A DNA stretch of 12,041 nucleotides, from NCBI GenBank assembly GCA_937873435.1, contig CALMWM010000288.1, positions 1 to 12,041 on the forward strand, written 5' to 3'. A program made the translations under genes and the position numbers. The stretch comes from an uncultured Gallionellaceae bacterium (GTDB lineage Bacteria > Pseudomonadota > Gammaproteobacteria > Burkholderiales > Sulfuricellaceae). Each line of letters begins with the position of its first letter. Within the stretch, counting starts at the first letter, position 1. The notes under the pieces are model-generated. The model was not told where the DNA came from. It was given only the letters and a program-made list of their open reading frames with translations, and made no database searches. Below, in pieces: positions 6,369 through 12,041 of the stretch.

Positions 6369-7391
6369 ATGACAACAGGTCTGTGGTATCCCGTCTATGA
6401 CCGGCACCTCGGTTGGGTGGGGATGCGGCTGGATACCGATGTGGAGATGGCATCGCCGGACTTTTTGAGCCAAATGGCTGCCGATTTGCAGGCGATCGAG
6501 GCGATAGGCAGCAAACTGTTTTTTGTCGGCATGGACGTTTTGACGGAGGACATGGCGCCAGCCGGAATCGAAGTGCGCATCTTCGATGCGGTCACGGCGT
6601 GCGATGCACCTGGCGAGGCGGCCTTGCAGGATAGCAGTCGTTCGGGGGTAAAGCTTTTCGCCCGTAATATCGATTCGCTGGCGTTGTTCAAGCGCTGCGC
6701 TGCGCAAGAATTCGATTATTTCACGTTCGGCCGCATGGCCTATTCCGGGAACCCCAAGGAGGCTCAGGATACCTCGCGCCTGCCGTTGATGCGTTTGCTC
6801 TCGCTGGTTACCAGCGATGCGGATACCGCGGAAATGGAAGAGGTTTTCAAGGCGGAACCTAAATTGGCGTTCGAGTTGTTGCGCCTGGTCAACTCCGCTG
6901 CGCTGGGGCTTCGTACTGAAATTACCAGTTTCGCCCAGGCGATTCTGGTCGTGGGGCGGCGCCAGTTGCAGCGCTGGTTACAGTTGTTGCTGTTCGCCCA
7001 TCGCAAGGACGGCAAGGATGGTCCCAATATTCTGATGCAGCGCGCCGCCGAGCGGGGCCGGATGATGGAGGTGCTGGCCCAGGAAGGAAGCGAGAAGGCC
7101 GACCGCGAACTGGCTTTCATGGTGGGGGTGTTTTCCGTTCTGGATGTGTTGATGGCAACGCCGCTGGCGCAGTTGCTCAAGTCGATCAGCCTGCCGCAGC
7201 CGGTGGAACAGGCATTATTGAATCGGGAAGGGCGGCTGGGGGCGCTGCTTGACCTGGTGTGCGCTGCCGAGGAAAGCGATTTTGCCGAGGTGGGACGGCT
7301 GCTTGCCGTGCTGGGCGTGGAACCCGGCACATTGAGCCGCTCGCAGCTGGAAGCGATAAACTGGGCGATGAAGATCGCGGGAACGCAATGA
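6369..7391 (+). CDS. EAL-like/HDOD signalling protein, coupled to the downstream c-di-GMP gene
   Basis: A 340-residue protein of the YuxH type. The N-terminal part (about 1-125) looks like a shortened, degenerate EAL domain: it opens with LWYPVYDRHLGWVGMRLD and holds GVKLFARNIDS and FDYFTFGRMAY, but has no ExL motif or metal ligands, so it cannot hydrolyse c-di-GMP. The C-terminal part (about 138-325) is an HDOD domain with the pattern LPLMRLLSLV, then FELLRLVNSAALGL, then ILVVGRRQLQRWLQLLLFA. HDOD domains resemble HD hydrolases but lack the His-Asp catalytic pair, and serve in signalling. An AGGG element lies upstream of the ATG at 6369. Its TGA overlaps the next ATG as ATGA, suggesting the two proteins are made together and may form one signalling complex. 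Confidence 0.85.
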   Translation: MTTGLWYPVYDRHLGWVGMRLDTDVEMASPDFLSQMAADLQAIEAIGSKLFFVGMDVLTEDMAPAGIEVRIFDAVTACDAPGEAALQDSSRSGVKLFARNIDSLALFKRCAAQEFDYFTFGRMAYSGNPKEAQDTSRLPLMRLLSLVTSDADTAEMEEVFKAEPKLAFELLRLVNSAALGLRTEITSFAQAILVVGRRQLQRWLQLLLFAHRKDGKDGPNILMQRAAERGRMMEVLAQEGSEKADRELAFMVGVFSVLDVLMATPLAQLLKSISLPQPVEQALLNREGRLGALLDLVCAAEESDFAEVGRLLAVLGVEPGTLSRSQLEAINWAMKIAGTQ

Positions 7392-9895
7392 ATAAGCAGG
7401 CCAATTCCTTTGTTCATCCCAATAGCAGCGCGTCATTTTCCGCAGCGGGCAGCATCGTGAGCGTCGTGCTCCATGCCGACTACAACGGGTTCGAACGGCG
7501 AATTGGCGAGGCGATCCGTGAAGCGTTCCATTGGCCGGAAAGCTATTGTTCCCTGGCGGGGCGCGCGGCCTGTCTGTCGGAACATCATGCGTTGCCGGAA
7601 GAATGGCGCGTGTTGACGGAAAAACTAGAGCGTGAACGTCAAGTCGTCTGGCAGATGCTTGAACAGAATGACGCATCGCCGGTTCGTATGGGCGGCCCTC
7701 TGACGGTGCAAGGCGAGAGCGTCGGCATGTTGTTTGTGATGGCCCCGCTTGCTGCCTTGCCGGCGTTTCAGGCACTGTCCTTGCTGATTGCGCAGACACT
7801 GCTCGACCGCCTGCGCTACGACGAACGCATGCAAACCTTGATCGCCAGCGAGGAGTTGCTGACGCAGCAACAGCAACTCCTCGACCAAATCAACGATTCG
7901 GTGATTTCCATGGATTTAAGTGGGTATATCATCGGATGGAACAAAGGGGCTGAACAGCAGTTCGGCTACACGGCCGAAGAGGCGGTGGGTAAAAACATCC
8001 TGTTCCTGTATGCCGACGAAGAGGAGGAGGATAGCCTGTTCCATGAAGCCTTCCTCGAACATGGCGGGCGGGAAATGGTGGTCAAGCGCCGCAAGAAATC
8101 CGGCGAGGTGTTCTGGGCCAGCCTGAATCTTTCCCTGTCGCACGATGCGCAGGGCAATCCCACCGCGATTCTCGGCTACCTGGTGGATATTACCGCGCGT
8201 CTCAAGGCGGAAGAAGAACTGCGGCTGCAAGCTGCCATCTTCGAACACAGCGACGAAGGCATTATCGTTACCGATGTGAGCAAGCGCATTCTTTCGGTGA
8301 ATCGTGCCTTTACCAAAATCACTGGCTATGAATCCAGCGAAGCTATCGGGCAGACCCCCTCGATGATGAAATCGGGGCTGCACGACCAGGCTTTTTACGA
8401 CGAGATGAATGCCTCGATCAGCGACAACGGCTTCTGGATCGGCGAGCTGTGGAACCGCCGCAAAAGCGGTGAAAACTTCCCGGTGTGGATGACGGTCAGC
8501 GGCGTACACAATCCCGAGGGGGTGATTACCCATTATTTCAGCGTATTCTCCGACCTGACCGAACGCAAGAACGCGGAAAAACAAATCTACCGGCTGGCTT
8601 ATTTCGACTTGCTCACCGGCCTGCCGAACCGTACCAAGCTGCATGTGCTGTTGCGCCAGGCGTTACTTGAGGCACAGCGCAACAAGACTTTCGGCGCGGT
8701 ATTGTTCGTCGATCTCGACCGCTTCAAGCAAGTCAACGATTCCTTGGGCCATGCCTGCGGCGATATCCTGCTCAAGGAAGTTGCCCAGCGCCTGGGGGCT
8801 TGCCTGCGCGCCGAGGATGTGATCGCACGCATCGGTAGCGACGAATTCGTCGTGGCCCTGGTGGATATTTCCCGGCGCGAACACGCCTCGGTTGTCGCCA
8901 AAAAAATCCTCGACAGCCTGTCTTTTCCGATTGCGGTGGAAGGACATGAACTACAGATTTCGGCGAGTATCGGTATCTGCGTCTATCCTGACGACGGCGA
9001 TGACGCCGAAACCCTGATCCGCAACGCCGATGTGGCGATGTATCGTGCCAAGCAGGGCGAGGGGCAGGACGGTTACCTGTTTTTCTCGCCCGATATGAAC
9101 AAGCGCGCGCTGGAGCGCCTCAATCTGGAAGGCAACCTGCGGCGTGCGCTGGAGCGGGATGAGTTGTCGCTGCACTTTCAGCCGCAACTGGATCTGGAAA
9201 GTGGCCAGATCATCGGCGCGGAAGTGCTGTTGCGTTGGAATCATCCCGGGGCAGGCATGATTTCCCCGGCCATCTTCATCCCGGTGGCGGAAGAAACCGG
9301 GCTGATCATCCCCATCGGCCAGTGGATACTGGAAAGCGTTTGCGCACGTATCAAGAAATGGGAGCGCGCCGGACTGCCCATCGTGAAGCTGGCGGTGAAC
9401 ATTTCCGCGAAACAGTTCCGCCCGACGCTGCCGCGCCTGGTGGCGGAGATATTGGCGCGCCATGAGCTGGATGCACGCTTTCTCGAACTGGAAATCACCG
9501 AAAGCATGATCATGCAGAATGTGGAAGGCGTCATCGCGATGATGGGCGACTTCCAGAAGCTGGGCGTCGATTTGTCGCTGGACGATTTCGGCACCGGTTA
9601 TTCGAGCTTGAGCTACCTCAAGCGCTTCCCCATCGATAAGCTAAAAATCGATCAATCGTTCGTGCGTGGCATCATTCAGGACGACGACGATAAGGCCATC
9701 GCGCGGACGATCATCGGACTTTCCAAAAACCTCGGCTTGCGGGTCATCGCGGAAGGGGTGGAAACCGAGGAGCAACTGAATTTTCTCAGGGCGGCGGGCT
9801 GCGAGGAAATTCAGGGCTATTACTACAGCCGTCCATTGCCTGAGGATGACTTCGTGAAATTCCTGCAGCGCGGGAATGGTGCGGCGGAGTCATAA
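7388..9895 (+). CDS. PAS-PAS-GGDEF-EAL c-di-GMP signalling protein
   Basis: The frame is open upstream, but the start chosen is ATG 7388, which overlaps the previous stop as ATGA. This gives 835 residues. Domain order: a GAF-like N-terminus (about 1-145), a short coiled linker (about 145-165), PAS1 (about 166-280), PAS2 (about 282-400), GGDEF (about 402-560) and EAL (about 575-830). The GGDEF signature reads GSDEF (483-487), with an intact inhibitory I-site RAED at 474-477. The EAL signature reads EVL (612-614), keeping the metal-binding glutamate. The other EAL motifs are intact: N671, E702 in LEITES, DDFGTGYSS at 732-740, K753, E789 and Q809. Phosphodiesterase activity is therefore likely and cyclase activity uncertain. 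No transmembrane segment is apparent, so it should be cytosolic. The PAS ligand is not evident. Confidence 0.95.
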   Translation: MNKQANSFVHPNSSASFSAAGSIVSVVLHADYNGFERRIGEAIREAFHWPESYCSLAGRAACLSEHHALPEEWRVLTEKLERERQVVWQMLEQNDASPVRMGGPLTVQGESVGMLFVMAPLAALPAFQALSLLIAQTLLDRLRYDERMQTLIASEELLTQQQQLLDQINDSVISMDLSGYIIGWNKGAEQQFGYTAEEAVGKNILFLYADEEEEDSLFHEAFLEHGGREMVVKRRKKSGEVFWASLNLSLSHDAQGNPTAILGYLVDITARLKAEEELRLQAAIFEHSDEGIIVTDVSKRILSVNRAFTKITGYESSEAIGQTPSMMKSGLHDQAFYDEMNASISDNGFWIGELWNRRKSGENFPVWMTVSGVHNPEGVITHYFSVFSDLTERKNAEKQIYRLAYFDLLTGLPNRTKLHVLLRQALLEAQRNKTFGAVLFVDLDRFKQVNDSLGHACGDILLKEVAQRLGACLRAEDVIARIGSDEFVVALVDISRREHASVVAKKILDSLSFPIAVEGHELQISASIGICVYPDDGDDAETLIRNADVAMYRAKQGEGQDGYLFFSPDMNKRALERLNLEGNLRRALERDELSLHFQPQLDLESGQIIGAEVLLRWNHPGAGMISPAIFIPVAEETGLIIPIGQWILESVCARIKKWERAGLPIVKLAVNISAKQFRPTLPRLVAEILARHELDARFLELEITESMIMQNVEGVIAMMGDFQKLGVDLSLDDFGTGYSSLSYLKRFPIDKLKIDQSFVRGIIQDDDDKAIARTIIGLSKNLGLRVIAEGVETEEQLNFLRAAGCEEIQGYYYSRPLPEDDFVKFLQRGNGAAES

Positions 9896-9899
9896 GCCC

Positions 9900-10014
9900 A
9901 GTTTTGAATGTTTAGTGCTTTACTGTTTAGTTGATGTCGCCGCGCAAAGCGCGTCAGTATTATTGGATCACGCGCGAAGCGCATTCCACAACTCAACACT
10001 CAACATTCAAAACT
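9900..10014. repeat. 115-bp imperfect inverted-repeat element between convergent genes
   Basis: The outer 13 bases (9900-9912) and the last 13 (10002-10014) are perfect reverse complements. The match continues with one mismatch for five more bases and then, after an eight-base insertion in the left arm, for eight more. Further in, each half holds its own GC-rich mini-hairpin: CGCGC-AAA-GCGCG at 9941-9953 and GCGC-GAA-GCGC at 9972-9982. The whole can fold as one long hairpin. It fills nearly all the gap between the c-di-GMP gene and nadB. No T-run follows either end, so it is not a standard intrinsic terminator, although it may still stop or stabilise transcripts. It may belong to a dispersed repeat family; this cannot be tested here. 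Confidence 0.65.
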
Positions 10015-10026
10015 AAGCACTGCTTA
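10014..10026. repeat. Short palindrome TAAGCA-C-TGCTTA
   Basis: A perfect six-base inverted repeat around one central base, directly abutting the right end of the larger element and just before the nadB stop codon. The six bases ATAAGC also occur at 9892-9897, just outside the left end of that element, so this could be part of an extended boundary. Too short for a functional claim. Confidence 0.35.
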
Positions 10027-10029
10027 TAT

Positions 10030-11610
10030 TCATTTCCCGCCCGGTGTCAGCACGGTGTTCTTCGCTTCGGTCAACTGATCAGGATAGTCGCGGCTGAAAT
10101 GTAGTCCCCGGCTTTCGTGGCGCTGCATCGCGCAGCGGACGATGAGCTCGGCGGTGAGGACGAGATTGCGCAGTTCGATCAAATCGTTGCTGACGCGGAA
10201 ATTCGAGTAATAGTCGTCGATTTCCTCGGTCAGCAGTTCGATGCGGTGCTGTGCGCGTTCCAGGCGCTTGTTGGTGCGCACGATGCCGACGTAATCCCAC
10301 ATGAAGCGGCGCAGTTCATCCCAGTTGTGCGAAATGACGATCTCCTCGTCGGCATCGGTAACGCGGCTCTCGTCCCACTCCGGCAGGGGCGGGATGGCGC
10401 TTTCCACTTGTTCGAGGATATCGTTGGCAGCGGCCTGGCCGAGCACCAGGCATTCCAGCAGCGAGTTGCTGGCCAGCCGGTTGGCGCCGTGCAGCCCGGT
10501 GAAGGCTACTTCGCCGACCGCATAAAGATTGGGAATGTCGGTGCGCGCCGCCAGGTCGGTGACGATCCCGCCGCAGCTGAAATGCGCAGCCGGCACTACC
10601 GGGATCGGCTGGCGCGTGATGTCGATGCCGAGTTCCAGGCAGCGTGCGTAAATGGTCGGGAAGTGTTCCTTGAGAAAATCCGCCGGCTTGTGCGAAATGT
10701 CGAGATAGACGCAATCCAGCCCGCGCTTTTTCATCTCGAAGTCGATCGCGCGTGCCACCACGTCGCGCGTCGCCAGTTCGGCGCGCGGATCGTGCTCCGG
10801 CATGAAACGCGTGCCGTCCGGCAGTCTCAGGATGCCGCCCTCGCCGCGCACCGCTTCGGTGATCAGGAACGACTTGGCGTGCGGGTGATATAAACAGGTG
10901 GGGTGGAACTGGATGAATTCCATGTTGGCCACCCGGCAGCCGGCGCGCCAGCCCATTGCGATGCCGTCGCCAGTGGCGACGTCGGGATTGGTGGTGTAGA
11001 GGTAGGCCTTGCCGGCGCTGCCGGTGGCCAGCACGGTCTGGCGCGCGGCATAGGTTTCGACCTTGCCCGTTCCCTTGTCGAGCACGTAGGCGCCGTGGCA
11101 ATGGTTGTCGGCCAGGCCGAGCTTTTTCCCGGTAATCAGGTCAACCGCGATGTGATTTTCCAGCAAGGTGATATTGGGATGGCGGCGCACCTGCTCGCAC
11201 AGGGTCATTTGCACCGCGTGGCCGGTGGCGTCAGCGGCATGAATCACCCGGCGGTGGCTGTGGCCGCCTTCGCGCGTCAGATGATAGCCGAGCTGGCTGG
11301 CGGCATCCTTGGTGAAAGGCACGCCTTGCTTGATCAGCCATTCGATTTCCTCACGCCCGTGTTCCACCACGAAGCGCGTGACCTTCTCGTCGCACAGCCC
11401 GGCGCCGGCGCTCAGGGTGTCGCGGATGTGGGCCTCGACCGAATCGTCATCGGCCAATACCGCCGCGATGCCGCCTTGCGCCCAGTCGCTGGAACCGTCG
11501 ATCAGCGCTTTCTTGGTGATGACCGCCACTTTCTTGCGCCCGGCCAGGTTGAGCGCCACCGTCAGCCCAGCCAGGCCGCTGCCGATGATGATTACGTCGA
11601 ATTGGGTCAT
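10030..11610 (-). CDS. nadB: L-aspartate oxidase NadB
   Basis: The first enzyme of NAD biosynthesis from aspartate. It is an FAD enzyme that oxidises L-aspartate to iminoaspartate, which NadA uses next; it acts in the cytosol. The 526-residue length is normal. Visible are the FAD-binding GSGLAG at 10-15, SSDWAQGGIAAVL at 40-52, the active-site segment with EGGHSHRRVIHAADATG, HPTCLYHP, and the C-terminal flavin segment SCGGIVTDLAARTDIPNLYAVGEVAFTGLHGANRLASNSLLE. A helical C-terminal domain follows. The ATG at 11610 has AAGGAGG upstream with a rather long spacing of about 12 bases, and no better start lies closer. It is divergent from rpoE, a gene order widely conserved in beta- and gammaproteobacteria. 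nadA and nadC are not in this window. Confidence 0.97.
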   Translation of the reverse strand: MTQFDVIIIGSGLAGLTVALNLAGRKKVAVITKKALIDGSSDWAQGGIAAVLADDDSVEAHIRDTLSAGAGLCDEKVTRFVVEHGREEIEWLIKQGVPFTKDAASQLGYHLTREGGHSHRRVIHAADATGHAVQMTLCEQVRRHPNITLLENHIAVDLITGKKLGLADNHCHGAYVLDKGTGKVETYAARQTVLATGSAGKAYLYTTNPDVATGDGIAMGWRAGCRVANMEFIQFHPTCLYHPHAKSFLITEAVRGEGGILRLPDGTRFMPEHDPRAELATRDVVARAIDFEMKKRGLDCVYLDISHKPADFLKEHFPTIYARCLELGIDITRQPIPVVPAAHFSCGGIVTDLAARTDIPNLYAVGEVAFTGLHGANRLASNSLLECLVLGQAAANDILEQVESAIPPLPEWDESRVTDADEEIVISHNWDELRRFMWDYVGIVRTNKRLERAQHRIELLTEEIDDYYSNFRVSNDLIELRNLVLTAELIVRCAMQRHESRGLHFSRDYPDQLTEAKNTVLTPGGK

Positions 11611-11754
11611 GCCGTGCCGTTTCCTCCTTGGAGGTCGATAGTACGCAGGAAATGCACTATTTACAATAAACCCGGATTGTCCAAGTGTTTGGGTTGAGTT
11701 TCAGCAAATTTCCGGCAGATGACTTTCTATGCCAGATCTTGTCCCTGATTGCGA

Positions 11755-11777
11755 GTGAACTATTTTTCGGGGACGTG
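11755..11777 (+). repeat. Direct repeat copy 1 in the rpoE upstream region
   Basis: Together with 11851-11874 this forms an imperfect direct repeat of 23-24 bases. The core ATTTTTCGGGGAxGTG matches at 15 of 16 positions, and the preceding GTxAAC also matches. Copy 1 lies across the -35 element and spacer of the candidate RpoE-type promoter. Confidence 0.55.
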
Positions 11778-11783
11778 GTCTTT
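11756..11783 (+). promoter_or_regulatory. Candidate RpoE-type (sigma-E) promoter of rpoE
   Basis: TGAACTA (11756-11762) resembles the sigma-E -35 consensus GGAACTT at five of seven positions. After exactly 15 bases comes GTCTTT (11778-11783), which fits the GTCTAA-like -10 element. Both the spacing and the GTC core match the known class. Transcription would begin near 11789 and give a leader of about 90 bases before the rpoE ATG. Autoregulation by a sigma-E promoter is well known for rpoE/algU loci. The assignment here is by eye. Confidence 0.5.
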
Positions 11784-11803
11784 CATTCAAGCAAGACGGT
11801 TGA

Positions 11804-11874
11804 CGTTTCCCTGATGGGTGGGGAAACGCTATACTTCCCCGGGATATTTAGTTAACAAATTTTTCGGGGAAGTG
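11804..11874 (+). promoter_or_regulatory. rpoE leader with mutually exclusive pairings that can hide the ribosome site
   Basis: Four short segments can pair in alternative ways. Segment 1, CGTTTCCC (11804-11811), is perfectly complementary to GGGAAACG (11821-11828) in segment 2. GGGGAA of segment 2 (11820-11825) can instead pair with TTCCCC of segment 3 (11835-11840). Segment 3, extended to ACTTCCCCG (11833-11841), is perfectly complementary over nine bases to CGGGGAAGT (11865-11873), which contains the rpoE Shine-Dalgarno sequence. The 1:2 form frees segment 3 to hide the ribosome site; the 2:3 form leaves it open. The complementarity is seen directly; a regulatory switch or RNA thermometer is inference. 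Confidence 0.4.
11851..11874 (+). repeat. Direct repeat copy 2, overlapping the rpoE ribosome site
   Basis: The second copy of the 23-24-base direct repeat begun at 11755. It holds the GGGGAAG ribosome site of rpoE, about eight bases before the ATG. Compared with copy 1 it has an extra A and a T-for-G change in the leading part, plus an A-for-C change near the end. Confidence 0.55.
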
Positions 11875-11880
11875 CTTGGG

Positions 11881-12041
11881 ATGGGCGATCGGGAAATCGA
11901 CCAGCAATTGGTCGAACGTGCACAACAGGGCGACAAGCGGGCTTTTGAATTGCTTGTGGTCAAATACCAGCGCAAGCTGGCTCGCCTGTTGTCGCGCTTG
12001 ATTCGCGATCCTGCGGAAATCTAGGATATTTCACAGGAGGC
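11881..12041 (+). pseudogene. rpoE: RpoE/AlgU-type sigma factor, 5' part, interrupted by an in-frame TAG
   Basis: ATG 11881, with GGGGAAG about eight bases upstream, opens M-G-D-R-E-I-D-Q-Q-L-V-E-R-A-Q-Q-G-D-K-R-A-F, nearly the same as AlgU/RpoE N-termini. RpoE is the envelope-stress ECF sigma factor, usually held at the membrane by RseA. The frame reads 47 residues through LIRDPAEI and then meets TAG at 12022-12024. Beyond it the same frame continues D-I-S-Q-E-A, which is the conserved region-2 motif D-V-x-Q-E-A. The TAG thus replaces one residue, usually Q or E, and one base change from CAG or GAG explains it. It may be a genuine broken allele, a sequencing error, or (least likely) a read-through codon. 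The gene runs off the window. Earlier in-frame ATG or GTG codons give no family-like N-terminus. Divergence from nadB supports the identity. Confidence 0.85.

Noticed and set aside
7259..7387. An upstream extension of the PAS-GGDEF-EAL frame
   Set aside because: It overlaps the HDOD coding sequence. The ATG at 7388 gives an ATGA overlap and a normal start.
11622..11633. CCTCC-TT-GGAGG symmetry at the nadB ribosome site as a regulatory hairpin
   Set aside because: A two-base loop is too small for a stable hairpin; this is probably a by-product of the Shine-Dalgarno sequence.
10117..11697. Long plus-strand open frames across nadB
   Set aside because: They mirror the nadB gene on the opposite strand, which has all the family motifs; the antisense products have no recognisable features.
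11818..11880. An upstream start for the rpoE frame (ATG 11818-like extension or GTG 11872)
   Set aside because: RpoE/AlgU proteins begin with a short M-x-D-R-E-x-D-Q-Q-L-V segment as at 11881. The extension would run through the leader hairpins, and the GTG would have its ribosome site too close.

Overview
The window is dense, GC-rich bacterial chromosome with short intergenic gaps, several ATGA/GTGA gene overlaps and GTG starts. The gene content (IspH, YgfZ with a YgfX-family neighbour, NadB divergent from an RpoE/AlgU-type sigma factor, and a PAS-PAS-GGDEF-EAL protein) points to a betaproteobacterium, possibly of the Nitrosomonadales type. That assignment is inference from gene content and order. 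No tRNA, rRNA, CRISPR array, transposase or phage gene was seen, so this looks like core or near-core chromosome.

Layout. The left edge holds the 3' end of an acylphosphatase gene (+), whose stop codon overlaps that of a convergent WbuC-type cupin gene (-). Divergent from the cupin is ispH (+), the last enzyme of the MEP isoprenoid pathway. From 5794 down to 1645 all genes are on the minus strand: ygfZ, a beta-CASP metallo-beta-lactamase RNA-processing exonuclease, then a three-gene signalling unit (secreted NTF2/SnoaL-like protein, ECF sigma factor, membrane anti-sigma factor with a GTGA overlap). A 110-bp gap with a perfect 10-bp inverted repeat separates that unit from the exonuclease. Divergent from ygfZ lies a YgfX-family membrane protein (+). 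It is followed by an EAL-like/HDOD protein and an 835-residue PAS-PAS-GGDEF-EAL protein, the last two coupled by an ATGA overlap. The c-di-GMP gene converges on nadB (-) across a 134-bp gap filled by a long imperfect inverted-repeat element. nadB diverges from the start of an rpoE/algU-type sigma gene that runs off the right edge.

How the parts work together. The window carries two separate sigma-factor systems: the ECF/anti-sigma/NTF2 unit and the start of the RpoE locus. It also holds a coupled HDOD plus c-di-GMP regulatory pair and several housekeeping enzymes (IspH, NadB, YgfZ). YgfZ, IspH and NadB are all tied to iron-sulfur metabolism in known bacteria, but nothing in the sequence shows that they are co-regulated.

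Most notable observations. (1) The rpoE reading frame has an in-frame TAG exactly in conserved region 2, after which the sigma-factor homology resumes in the same frame. (2) The rpoE leader has a good RpoE-type promoter and four short segments that can pair 1:2, 2:3 or 3:4. Segment 4 contains the Shine-Dalgarno sequence, which suggests a possible RNA switch or thermometer. (3) A 23-24-bp direct repeat lies in the same leader. (4) A 115-bp inverted-repeat element sits between the convergent c-di-GMP gene and nadB. (5) A secreted NTF2-like protein is paired with a stand-alone ECF sigma factor and a cysteine-free anti-sigma factor.
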